Assembly (NCBI GenBank): GCA_028386065.3
Contig: JAKUCV010002007.1
Span: 101,679-165,678 of the forward strand
Direction of reading: 5' to 3'
Length of the DNA: 64,000 nucleotides
Origin: Turnera subulata
Taxonomy: Eukaryota > Streptophyta > Magnoliopsida > Malpighiales > Passifloraceae
Shown: positions 1 through 10,587 of the stretch, one piece after another
Layout: the number at the start of each line of letters is the position of its first letter
Numbering within the stretch: the stretch's first letter is position 1
Translations under genes and position numbers: made by a program
Notes under the pieces: generated by a model
What the model was told of the DNA's origin: nothing
Databases searched by the model: none
What the model saw: only the letters and a program-made list of their open reading frames with translations

Positions 1-833
1 GTTTGTATTATCCAGACGAGCGGAGAGGCTGCGAGCCAGCTCGGGATAATGAGATAATGGTCGGATGATAGAAATGTAGTAACTAGTCGAGGGAAAAGAA
101 AATAATAAAATGAAAACACTTAGACATCTAGTAAGTCATGGTTAAATGTTGGAATAGCCTGATGGCAGTCTTATTTTATGGCGCTGGGGGAGAGTATGCT
201 TGGGGTCTGCTCCTTGTCTGTGCCAGTTATACGTGGAGGTACCAGGGCGGGGTCCACGGGCTAGCTAGCTTGACTACCTGGCGAAGACCACCATTTAACT
301 TGTGATAGGGACCCTGATAATAAAATTGGAATAGCGTGTCTAGAATCACAAGTGTGTTATTTAAGGTTCGTGAGAACCTTAGTTAATTGTTGGTGATGTG
401 ACTTGGAAATTAACGGTTGCTTGTATATGTATATTTGCTTATGGATTTTACCCGGTGAGCACTTCGGACTCACCCCTCGCCTGCATGACTCGGTCACGTA
501 GTTTGATTTGTGCTGAGTACAGGAACATACATGGGAAGCTGCAGTGTACCCTCGGACAAGACTCGGATCCATTACTTTGCATCGGATTTTGAATAAATGC
601 TTCCGCTGTGCTATAATTTGGGTTCTCGGGTTCGGGTGATATGTTTTGATGTTGGGCCGAAGGGCCAGATTTCAGATGTTTATTTTGATTACATTGGGCC
701 GTTGGGCCAGTTTCTCTGTTATATTCCTTGATATTATCTTTGGGCCGTTGGGCCGTGTCTCGTGTTGTATTTACTGTTGTACAGTTCCGGCACGTGTTTA
801 CTGAGGCTGGTAAATACGGGTCGGGGCGTCTCA
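1..833 (+). repeat. Ty3/gypsy LTR, 3' part (probable solo LTR)
   Basis: The right edge ends in CGGGTCGGGGCGTCTCA, a common 3' terminus of plant gypsy LTRs. Upstream are several TTGGGCCGTTGGGCC-type repeats (about 650-755) and a GGTGAGCACTTCGGACTCACCCC segment near 450-475, also typical of these LTRs. No primer-binding site follows base 833, which fits a solo or truncated LTR. The 5' boundary lies outside the window or is not recognisable. The last 100 bases are repeated in inverted orientation at 63804-64000. Short open frames here are not genes. The family assignment is inferred from motif style. Confidence 0.6.
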
Positions 834-1482
834 TAGTTGGTTGGAGGTTATTAACATGAGGGGTAGGTCAATGGTTCATGTCTTAAGTTCAACAATAAAT
901 TTTAAATCTAGGATTGGAGAAGTTGATTTAACCGGTAAAAACCGTGAACGGTCCGATCGGTTCTTTAAAAACAGGCTAATCTTTAAAAACAGGCCAAAAC
1001 ACAATGTTAAGCGGACTAGGACCAGGCCAATTCCCTGTTAAAACCAACTTGGTGTAAAAGAATCAATTGAATGAATTTGATTAATTCCAACTAATTATTC
1101 TTCCACATGTAAGATAATGCTATTTTTTAGAATAAGGTGTTTAAAAAAAGTAATTAAATATAAAAAAATAGTTACCTTATGATGACCTTTCAAAATTAAA
1201 AATAAATACTTCATTTGGACTAAAATAAATTTGTTATATATAAAAAAAAGAAATAGAAGGAAAAAAAGTAATATGAATTTTACTAAAATGTAATACATAT
1301 AAAATTTGAAAATTATTAATATAAGACTGAAATGAAGGTTACAGTCTAAAATAATAATGTGAGTGAGTTATAAAATAACGTTACAACAAATAATTATAGA
1401 CTATCTAAATTTTCATTTAGGAAGACAACGCAAATAAAAAATTAATTGACTCTAAATTAGTAAAAAAATTGTGTTATCTTAT
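834..1482. other. AT-rich intergenic stretch, nothing recognised
   Basis: The sequence is low-complexity and AT-rich between the gypsy LTR and the Helitron. I see no conserved coding frame, terminal repeats or RNA gene in it. Confidence 0.5.
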
Positions 1483-3584
1483 TCTATACTATCTATAAAA
1501 GCACGAAGACACTAAAACACAAAACAACGAAACAACCAAAAATACATAAATGCCCCTACTTAGACTAATAATGATAAATTAAATTTTACTTTTATTTTAT
1601 TGAGACGACATGTCATACAATAACGAATGACATGTAGTTTATTTATATCAATATACTATAGATAAGAGCATTGAAATTGAAAGACTGAAATATCCTTCTT
1701 TGTTTTATTATTATATTTTAATTAATATCTTAATAGTCAATACAAAAATATCAACCTTAGAAATAATTAAGGAGCTTTAGTATTCATTAGCAGCATTGGT
1801 TTTCGAATTTAAAGATTTTACAATCCAATTGTTATTAAAATTTATTTAGTTCAATACCCAATCGCCTTCTTCTCATTTTGTTTTGATTCAATTCTATCTC
1901 CATCACTATAACAAATTCTCCTTACTAGCAACACATTAGCAATAACGAATGAACCAACTGGCACCAATTTTATTTTTGTTTTTCGACAACTTCATGTATT
2001 TGTTTTCGACAACTTAATATAATTTTGTTGGCACCTATTTTTTTTCATGCTTCTTTTTTAACATAGTATAGATTACATGCCAAGTAACAAGCGATCCACG
2101 CCAATATTTTTTTCTATTTTATGTTTTGGTTTTTCTTTTTTAATATAGTATAGATTATATTCCATGCTTATTTTATTATTTATTTATATTTATTTTGTGC
2201 CGACCGGCACCAGCGTTGCTTATAATGTATCAAAAAATTTAGTAAACTATAAATAATAATATACAAGTCTATATAATTAGAAAAATAATTAACATCAATT
2301 TGAAAATTAGAATACAAAACTAATACTTAATTTATTATTTATATTTGCATTATTGATAATCATTTTTACAATACTAATACTTAATTTAATGCACAATCAT
2401 ATTATATATTAATGTACTACATGCATCTCAAGTGCATAAAAAATATTAATATTATTTTATATGACTTTCTAAAAATTGAAAAATGTTGTACTTCCAAAAT
2501 CGTCAAAATTTTTGTGGTCTATGTGTAAAAAATATAAAAAATTGGAAACAAATTACTAAATGATCACTATTAAAGAAAGATCATGTCACATAAAAAAATT
2601 TCAAACAATTTACTAATATAAACTCTATATAAAAATAGAATTTTTAACAATAAATATATAGCAAGACTTAAAGATTATAAATTAAAATATGTTGATATCA
2701 GTAAAAAGGAGAAAACTTGATGACAAAAAGAATTCTAGATAAAACTAAAATCTATAATATGTATGAAGATGATGATAAAGAAGTGAGTAAATATTTACCT
2801 TCATACAATAAACGTATGAAGTTGTTAAGAAAATTACTATACTACATTATCTATTAAAATAATATTTTTATAAGTTTAAAAAATAAATAAATAGAAATTT
2901 ATGTTGTAAAGTGAAGAAATAGAATAAACAAGACAAAAAAGTTTACGAGATTTTAAATTATAGAAAGTAAATATTATAATTAAGTTATTACCAGAAGTAA
3001 AAAAGAAATGATGTATAAAAATGATTATAGACAAATATAAAGTTAATTATAAAATTTATTTAATTAAATAATATATATTTAAATAGATTAAATTTATAGG
3101 TATAGAAACAATAAATAATATAAATAACTAATCTACAATAAATTTTTTTAAAAAATCGTCTCTCAAAAAAAGTAGCAAACATTACGTAATAAAAATTTAA
3201 TGTAAAATAAAAAATTTATTGAAATATTTAAGCAAGAAATTTATTCCACAAAATAAATATAGAGAAATTTAAATAGATAAAAAGGATGGAGCTATCAAAA
3301 ATTTTATTAATATTACAACATAAACTATATGTATCACAAAGAATTAAATTAAAAATAATAAAAATATGAAGAATCATATTTTAATTATGATGAATAATTA
3401 ATTTAAATATAATTTAGGGTAGAATTGTTAATATTTCACTATTTCTTATTACTCAATTTATTCGTAAATAAATTTTTTAACTTTTTTGTATAATTTCATA
3501 TTAATTCTATTAATAGTCACTTTTAAAAAAATATTGATATTATATGTTACTATATAATGTGCATCGCACATGCACATAAACTAG
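1483..3584 (+). mobile_element. Non-autonomous Helitron
   Basis: The left end reads TCTATACTATCTATAAAAGC followed by ACGAAGAC, the TC-starting terminus common to many plant Helitrons. The right end carries a GC-rich hairpin (6-bp stem GTGCAT/ATGCAC at 3559-3575), a short A-rich spacer, and CTAG followed by T, which is the CTRR-T terminus. The interior is AT-rich and non-coding, with no trace of a Rep/helicase frame, so the copy would depend on an autonomous relative. There is no target duplication, as expected for this class. The base before the left TC is T rather than the usual A, which suggests drift at that edge. Confidence 0.82.
3559..3584 (+). other. Helitron 3' terminal hairpin and CTAG end
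   Basis: The perfect 6-bp stem GTGCAT-CGCAC-ATGCAC is followed after ATAAA by CTAG and a flanking T. In rolling-circle transposons this hairpin acts as the transposition terminator. Confidence 0.8.
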
Positions 3585-3754
3585 TTGTTTTAAACAAATA
3601 GAAAGTACATGTAGAAACATTAAAGGAATGAATAATATTTATACGTAAAATAAAAATAATTTTTTTAGAAAAATATTTCTAACTTAAGTATTATTGTAAA
3701 TAAGATTTATATGATACTACTAAATAAGTATTAGTTATATATGGTGGAGAAAAT

Positions 3755-4136
3755 TGTAGGCCCAAATAGGCTAAGAGGGGGGTAAATTAGCCCATTTTTC
3801 GCTTAAGCTCTGATTTGGCACTAATGATGCCGAATTTGTCTTGAATCAGAATCTGCAGATTAAGAACACTAAGATACACACTAATGCACAACTAAGTGAG
3901 TAAGGTTAGAGAAATATGCACAGTATTTTAGAGTGGTTCGCCACTAAGGACTACATCCACTACTCAAGGAGTCCACCTTGAGATTTCTAACCACAAGCTT
4001 TTTCCTAGGCTAAGCTCAAACCTATCACTCACCACAAACCTCCCCGGTTTGTTGAATCCCACCTTAGCAAACTAATCCCAAGTTCCCACTAAGGTGTTTC
4101 TAATCTCACAGCAAGGAATCTTCAATGATAATGTTA
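3755..4136 (-). repeat. Copia-type LTR fragment, left part
   Basis: This starts TGTAGGCCCAAATAGGCTAA and matches the LTRs of the element at 17533-22686, including the segment reading TAGAGTGGTTCGCCACTAAGG. The LTR is interrupted at 4137 by a Mutator-like element and resumes at 5030. Judged by its relatives, it lies in minus orientation, so this edge is the LTR 3' end. Confidence 0.8.
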
Positions 4137-5029
4137 GAGTAAATGATATATTTAAGGTATGTACTATTTCAAAAGTATCGTTTGGGGGTCTGTACTTTTT
4201 TTTGTCCCTTTTACGGGCCTGTATTCTTATTTTCCGTTCCTTTTAGGGGTCTCGGGCAGTCCACGTCATCAGCGGGGCTGCCCGAGACCTCTAAACGGAA
4301 CAAAAAAATAAGAGTATAGACCCGCAAAAGGGACAAGAAATAGTACAGACCCCTAAACATTACTTTTGAAATAGTACAAACCCTATAACTTCTCGTCTGG
4401 AACTAATAATTCATTATGGCCCTTTTTTTGTTCCCAGTCGTTTCCTTAGGGGTTAGTACATCAGTTTTCTGTTATTTTTTCAAATTTCGAGGAGAGTGGA
4501 GACTAATATTGTCCTTTACACTATGTTAAAATAAGAACGAAGAAAAAAAAATTGAACCAAAATGAGTTTCGGACGAGAAATTATGGCCATTTTCGAATTT
4601 ACCGCACGAGTTTTATGCTAATTTTTCAAATTTTGAGCTAAGTCTGGAGACTAATACTATCCATTAGACCATGTTAAAAGAATAATAAGAAAAAGAAAAA
4701 TTGAACCAAAACAAGTTCCAGACAAGAAGTTATGACCATTTTCGACTTTACGGTAGTTTCCCTAGGGGTTAGTACACGAGTTTCGCATATATAGGGTCTG
4801 TACTATTACAAAAGTATTGTCTGGGGGTCTGTACTATTACTTGTCCCTTTTACGGGTCTGTACTCTTATTTTCGTCCCTTTTAGGGGGTCTCGGGCAGCC
4901 CCGCTGATGACGTGGACTCGATAATGGGACAAAAAATAAGAGTATAGACCCGTAAAAGGGACAAAAAATAGTACAGACCCCCAAACGATACTTTTGAAAT
5001 AGTACAGACCCTAAATATGTCATTTACTC
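4137..5029. mobile_element. Non-autonomous Mutator-like foldback element
   Basis: It is inserted in a copia LTR and flanked by GATAATGTTA (4127-4136) and GATAATGTCA (5030-5039), a 10-bp duplication with one mismatch. This suits Mutator-like elements, which make 8-10 bp duplications. The termini begin GAGTAAATGAYATATTTA on both sides and stay complementary for about 100 bp. Each end is itself a near-palindrome (about 4150-4392 and 4787-5029) centred on complementary CGGGCAG/CTGCCCG arms. The middle (about 4400-4785) holds two direct copies of a block of about 190 bp. There is no transposase frame. The empty-site relative at 17890-17930 confirms the boundaries. Confidence 0.82.
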
Positions 5030-5411
5030 GATAATGTCAAGAAGATGTACAATTAAGCTCAATACTCTAGCCTTTAAGATATCACTCAATTTAGGCTCTT
5101 TTGGAGAACTGCAACTGTAACTCAAGTAGTATAACTTCAAGATTGCGTAATGGCAGCTCTGACTTGAGTTCTTCAGTCTTCCTTCAATTTATAGAGGCTG
5201 GGAGAGGTGGTAGCCTCATCATCCAACAGCTAGCTGCCACTTTTTGCTTTCTCGAGATTTGGCATCATTGGCGCCAAAACGTTCATCACTTCAAATTCCA
5301 GAAGGTGGTCTGCACATGCTAAGCCGTAGCCTAGGTTTGAATCTCTTAGATTGCACTGAATCAAAATAAATCGTTGTGAGAGCTTTTCAGTCCTTTAAAC
5401 AAACACCTGCA
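5030..5411 (-). repeat. Copia-type LTR fragment, right part
   Basis: This continues the LTR of 3755-4136 after the Mutator-like insertion. It aligns by eye with 17921-18290, from GTCAAGAAGATGTACAATTA to AAACAAACACCTGCA. The match stops at about 5411, so the LTR is truncated there. Open frames across this part are LTR sequence and should not be called genes. Confidence 0.78.
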
Positions 5412-6110
5412 TGTAATCCAACAAAGGCATCAATATGCTACCCAAAAATTGTTGGGTTCAAGAGTTCGTCACGGATAGGAAGGTACGAGGCAACTCATCC
5501 ATGCTTGGGCGACATAGTATTGAATTTAAGCAAAGAACATGTCTCGTGCATGTGTGCAAGTGCGTAAACCAGATTTCTAGAAGCATATAATCACCCAAAT
5601 CATCATGCATCAGCAGAAAATCAAAAGAAAAAAAGGCAAAGGTTTTAATCAATTTGGCTTGCGTCTCATCCATTAGAGACATCCTACGTACCCCGGTCAG
5701 GTTCAATAGCCACGTAGTTCTTTGTTTCAAATGAACACTCAAACAAGCATGTTAGCATTATCAATCATAACAGGAAATCGTGGATCCAAATCAAAATTAA
5801 CGAGTTAAAATCAACTTACCTCCAAAGGTGTGCTCTTCGTCGTTCCTCGCCTTCTTGGCTTATAGATAGCAATTGTTTTCTTCCACTCCTTAACTCCACC
5901 TTACTACTTTCTGGATCTTCTGTAAAAACACAACTCCGAGCACTACCCACGTGAGATCTGAGAGAGAGAGGGTAAAAGAATTGAAAAGACAAAATGAGAG
6001 AGTTTCTCCAATTGAGATGCCATAGCTAAGTGTATGAAGGCTGAAAGTGCTAAGGCTAAGCAGAAAAGAATTCAGAAGAAGGGGGAAAGCGACTAAGAGC
6101 AGACGTGCTT
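5412..6110 (-). repeat. Degenerate Tat-like gypsy LTR fragment
   Basis: It contains CTACGTACCCCGGTCAGG followed by GGTTCAATAGCCACGTAGTTC near 5690-5720. The same block, with the same downstream layout, occurs in the Tat-like LTR at 35528-37308 (near 35885-35925) and in plus orientation at about 41523, 43834 and 44214. No boundaries or coding sequence can be defined. Confidence 0.5.
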
Positions 6111-6654
6111 AATGAGGCAGAAGAGGGGTTACAGAGGGAGCTAAGGAACGAAAGTCGAAAATTGGCAAACCGCCATAGGGGGAAAAAAACGCGAATTGAA
6201 TTGTGCAATAATGAATCAATTCTGCCCACGACCTGACCAGCAGGTTTTTTTGGTTCAATTTAGGTACTTGTCGCCCTTCTGTACCTATAGTTGGCCGCAA
6301 GTCGGCTTAGCGAGTGGCCTCAGTCCATCAGCCCTCTCTTGGTCTTCCTTGGGCTTTGCTTATGGGCCTTCTCGAGCCTAACAAACAAAAAGAAGGACAA
6401 AGGACGGGCGATTCCTCGTCGTGCAATCAAGAGGGACAAGCGCTTCCACCCTGTAAGTAATGTAAGAGTGCAGCATACGGGTTTGGTACAATTGGATATA
6501 GAGGAATGCCAGACGCTCAAGGCAGGCGAATGACATAGGGGCATACAAGGCATTACAAAGCTTGGTGGCAAAGATAGGTGCACACAAAGGAACTACGGCC
6601 TCTAAGCAGAAGAAGGGGAAAGCCAAACAAACACTCACACACACTACAAATGCA
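6111..6654. other. Unassigned intergenic sequence
   Basis: Several overlapping short open frames exist on both strands, but none resembles a known protein and no splice or promoter context is visible. It is probably old repeat debris. Confidence 0.4.
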
Positions 6655-6965
6655 CCTTATTTTATTCTACTTTTCATGTCTTTTACTTTTTTCTCTCGTA
6701 ATCCTTAATTCTTACCTTTTCATGTCATTTCCATTTATTCTCTTGCACACTTAACTCTTTATTTTTCGTGTTATTACTTTCATCTCTCATTATCCTTAAC
6801 TCTTTACTTTTATCTCTCTCACTCTTAACTCTTTACTTTATTTCTCACACCCTTAACTCTTTACTTTTATTTTCTTTCGCACCCTTAACTTCTTTACTTT
6901 TATCTCTTGTTATCTTTTTCTTTTTTTTCCTAACCCTTTATTTGTTACCCTTCGTTTCCTCTTAA
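6655..6965 (+). repeat. Pyrimidine-rich degenerate minisatellite
   Basis: There are roughly ten degenerate copies of a unit of about 25-35 bp resembling CACCCTTAACTCTTTACTTTT, with almost no purine runs on the plus strand. A leucine/serine-rich frame at 6768-6965 is a by-product of the repeat. Confidence 0.75.
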
Positions 6966-7872
6966 TTAAGTGTGTGCAGGTTTTCTCCTCCCTCTTTGTA
7001 ATTGTTTTCTACGGTCAAGTGTTATAAGACCGCAGGAGCTTAAATATAGGAAAATTTGAGCGTGCGTCCTCTTAAGCTATAGTTACCACTTGTAATCCAA
7101 ATATCATGGCCTAAGGGTTAAACCAATTGTTCCCGTGCAAAGACCAACCAGGGACGTGCAATACCGTCAGCGGAAAATGCCTCAGTTTCAGGTTTGGCAA
7201 ATTAAAGGGTTGCCTTTTCTGTCGTCCATCCTATTTTACAACAACAGAAATCTGATTTAATCAAAGCATTCGCCGCCTTTAGAATTACCCACATCACATC
7301 ATATGTATCTTTAAAGTGTAAAGATTACAGTGCTGCTCGTATAGGTTGCCATATAAACAAGTGATGGATTGGTTTATATGGCAACGTATTATTGGGACAT
7401 TTCAAATGCAAGATGGGCGGAAGTTTCGCGCACATAAGAAATCAGCCAAAAAGCCCCGTTTAGTTCCAATCCGGGATTCAGCACATCCCGTGCACACGAT
7501 GTGGTCGTCCCTTATGAAAATAAGAAAGAAAAGAAAAATAGAGTTCTAAACAACATTGATACGAAGGAAACGTTCGAGTATAATGATTCTTTCGCAGTTG
7601 CTTCATGAATTCTCTAAACAAGAAAATATTATTACAACATAAACATAGCTATAGCGTTTTCAAACTATGATGTAAGGATATGAGGAAGAATTGCATATAC
7701 TCACAAAGACAGCTCCTGTATCTTATTAATTTAAAAGCAAAGTTGACAATTAAGTAAAAAGATGATCAACAAGGCATGCACATTCAGGCATCCTCTTTAT
7801 TGTCTTAAATATAGTAGGATGGAGGGATTTGCGTACTCAATATGCATACATTAGATATAGCATGATGAGTTT
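6966..7872. other. 3' flank of germin-like gene 1, no gene recognised
   Basis: A 67-codon frame at 7346-7549 has no recognisable domain and no supporting context. The last part is presumably the 3' UTR and downstream flank of the germin-like gene. Confidence 0.4.
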
Positions 7873-8901
7873 CTACAACTCATCAAACAAATTGGCAACT
7901 ATCATTTCCAAGTCAATATCTTGATTCCCACCAAATTTGTTTTGGAGCTGGTGCACAGTATCCCTGTCAAGTTGGAAGCTCTTGGCAAGAACCTTAGAAG
8001 CAATGGGCGGGTTTGCTCCAAAGGTAGATTCTGCAACTCTAATCACACCAGGGTTCTGGCTATTAAAACTGGCAAAGGCAACAGCATCTGTCTTACCCAC
8101 ATTGAGTTGGAAGTGGATGAGTCCTTGAGGGAACACAAAAGCATCCCCAGGTCTCAGGATTTTGGCGAACAGGCGATATTCTGGAAGAGCTGTGACAAAG
8201 CCTGCATAGAGTGTGCCCTCCATGCACACCAGGGCTTCAGAGGCACGAGGGTGGAGGTGAAGTGGGTTTAGGCCCCCATTTGCTGCAAAGTCAATACGGG
8301 CAGTGGATATACCCAGAGTGTTCACTCCGGGAAATTCGTCGATGATTGCAAATGTTATGTTGAAGCCGAATTGATTGGATGTGTCTGCTCTAATGTTGAG
8401 CCCGGAAAAGGTGAAATCGTTCACTGTGGTCAGCTTTGGGTCCTTGCATAATCTCCCATTCAGAAGTACTGCATGCCAACAAATCAGTGTCACCATCAAT
8501 AAAAATTCATTTGATTATAATTATTAGCCAGCAAAGAATGAAACATATATACCAACAATTTCACCAAAGTTAAACAACATCATTAGTACTTGAATATTTC
8601 ACGTGACAAAATGGTACTACGTACTACAGTAGATATATATACAACGCTATAGCTTGTAGCAAATGAACAAAATTCCGTGAATGTAGTGAAATGATGTTCG
8701 CGAAAAGTAATATTATGAGAGAAACTGTGTTTTTTTCTACTGTTTTTTTTTTTTTTTTATGAAGAGGATGTACGTACCACCAGTACTGGGGTCATTGGTG
8801 GCTGCACAAAAGTCCTGAAGTGGACCAGGATCACTAGCAAAGGCAATTGAAGAAGCCAAAGCCAAAAGTGCGTAAACAAGGAGGAAATGAGCTCCTTCCA
8901 T
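7873..8901 (-). CDS. Germin-like protein 1, two exons
   Basis: Exon 1 is 8778-8901, the intron is 8469-8777 (GT...AG, 309 bp, phase 1) and exon 2 is 7873-8468, giving 239 aa. Residues 1-22 form a hydrophobic signal peptide, so the product should be apoplastic. Cys32 and Cys49 are the conserved germin disulfide pair. The cupin boxes are intact: His112, His114 and Glu119 in the HxHPRAxE box, and His160 in GDAFVFPxGLIHF, which together form the Mn-binding set. A sequon lies at Asn78. Family members are oligomeric beta-barrel proteins, some with oxalate oxidase or superoxide dismutase activity; the activity here is unknown. The C-terminus runs about 14 residues beyond gene 2 and is acidic (ends near LFDEL). 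The start is chosen for the signal peptide and the TATA box 70 bp upstream. It looks intact. Confidence 0.93.
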
Positions 8902-8970
8902 GTTTATTGGATCCTTAATTGTTGTGTGTTAATGCCAGATGAATGTGAAAATATTGCATGAACTACAGCT

Positions 8971-8979
8971 CTATTTATA
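8971..8979 (-). promoter_or_regulatory. TATA box of germin-like gene 1
   Basis: On the minus strand this reads TATAAATAG, about 70 bp upstream of the ATG at 8901. That leaves room for a short 5' leader. Confidence 0.65.
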
Positions 8980-9835
8980 GACAGGATTTGCAGTGATAAA
9001 TTAATTAATCAATTAGTCCGTACGTTTACTTCTCTAGAAGGAGCTCTACAGCGGATGGCTGCCATACCTAATTCAGAAGACGGTCAATAAACTAAAGTTG
9101 ATGTTGCTGCTTTTCAAATAACTCTATGATTAATTGTCTGGACAAGAGAAAAATTTGGTGGATACAAATTTAAAATTTAAAATTACTGTTATTAATTAAG
9201 ACTTTCCTTAATTCATTTCTTAATTTATTAAGCGGGTGCATCAAATCCTTCAACAGCTTATGCTAAAATACAGAGGAGTAATAAACAGATATACAAGGCG
9301 GAAGTTACATTCATACTTGACAGAAATCTTACAACGGGGAAATGTTATCCTTCCATTGCATTCATAGTCTGAAGTAGCAAAAATCATTTAAGAAACATAA
9401 CCTTTGCCTTCTCCGTTTCAACTTTTGGCTGCGAGCCTGCAATATAAGTATAAGAATTGTTGGAAAATGACTTTGTGTGTCAGTACAGTAGTGATTTTGG
9501 CAAGTAAAACCTATAGGATATAGGGCATAACTGGTGGTTGATGCTACAGATGCCGAATCTCGGGACCCTTTTTTTTTTTGTTGCTTTTAGAATTGGAAGC
9601 ACTAGAGGCCAATTCAAAGTTCTTGAATGGCGCGCTTACCCCAATGGTCAATTAAAACTTTACTAACTCGTTTAAGAATGGCTGGGAGGCAAATGTTCCT
9701 TACTAGCTAGCTCATTCAAACTGAGTGGTTACTTTAATGAACTCCACACTTAACTGCAATGATTGTAATTTGGCTCTGCTTATTTATGTTCATATATATA
9801 TTTAGCTTCTTTTGGGTCCTTGAAAAACTATAGTA
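8980..9835. other. Upstream flank of germin-like gene 1
   Basis: This is non-coding promoter-side DNA with no recognised repeat or gene before the Stowaway-like MITE. Confidence 0.45.
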
Positions 9836-10095
9836 CTCCCTCCCTTTTGTAATATAAGACGTTTAACACTTTCCATTCTATTTCAAAATATGAGACGTAG
9901 TTAAATTTTCAAGGAGCATTTAATTCATTTGTTTTATATCTATCCTTCATTTGTTTTATATTTGCTCTTTATTTATTAAATTTAAAGTTAAGTTGGTAAT
10001 TTGAGTAACAAAAATTAATAAGATTAACTTTATTTAATTAATTTCTCAAGGGGTGTGCAATAGCTTAAAAGTCTTATATAACAGAACAGAGGGAT
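9836..10095. mobile_element. Stowaway-like MITE (Tc1/mariner type)
   Basis: The terminal inverted repeats are about 28 bp. The left reads CTCCCTCCCTTTTGTAATAT and the right end, complemented, reads ATCCCTCTGTTCTGTTATAT; both continue AAGAC. The 260-bp element is flanked by the dinucleotide TA (9834-9835 and 10096-10097), the duplication made by Stowaway elements. It is AT-rich with no coding capacity. It lies about 0.9 kb upstream of germin-like gene 1. Confidence 0.82.
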
Positions 10096-10346
10096 TACCT
10101 ATATTTTAGAATCTCTTTAACTTTATTTATGCTTTTACATATATTAAAATAATTTTTTTTGAAGAAAAACTATTATTTGACACTCCTCATCATGGGGAAA
10201 ACCAAATCCACACAACACAATTAACCAAAATTAAATGCCTAGCCAAACAACCCATTTAATTACTTTTCCCTCCTTGGCTCTAAAGATTTTTAGCAAATAG
10301 AATAGATATATGGATAAGTCTCAACAACTAGAGATAACATAAATAT

Positions 10347-10580
10347 TGTGAAGAAATAATAATAATAATAGAGACAAAAAGATTTTGGAGGCGCAGTTGA
10401 GTCTGCAACCCTTCGTCAGTTTCATTTTATAACCTCTGTACACTTATCAGATGGGTTGCAATGTATATGTGATAGACAATGACATTACTGAACAAACTAC
10501 ATCCTGGATAAGAGGCTATCAGGTTAGTATGCTTCCTATCCTTATCTCTAAGTTAGTTGAACATCATGAATATGCTAACA
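10347..10580 (-). repeat. 3' LTR of the copia element
   Basis: This 234-bp LTR begins TGTGAAGAAATAAT and ends GAATATGCTAACA on the plus strand. It differs from its partner at 14947-15178 at about eight positions and in the length of an AAT run. It adjoins the polypurine tract at about 10581-10593. Confidence 0.93.
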
Positions 10581-10587
10581 TCCCCCC

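Noticed and set aside
448..834. 128-codon minus-strand frame at the left edge
   Set aside because: It lies wholly in gypsy LTR sequence and encodes no known domain.
6768..6965. Leucine/serine-rich small protein
   Set aside because: It is a by-product of the pyrimidine minisatellite.
7346..7549. 67-codon basic protein downstream of germin-like gene 1
   Set aside because: No homology is recognised, and there is no promoter or splice evidence. The length is expected by chance.
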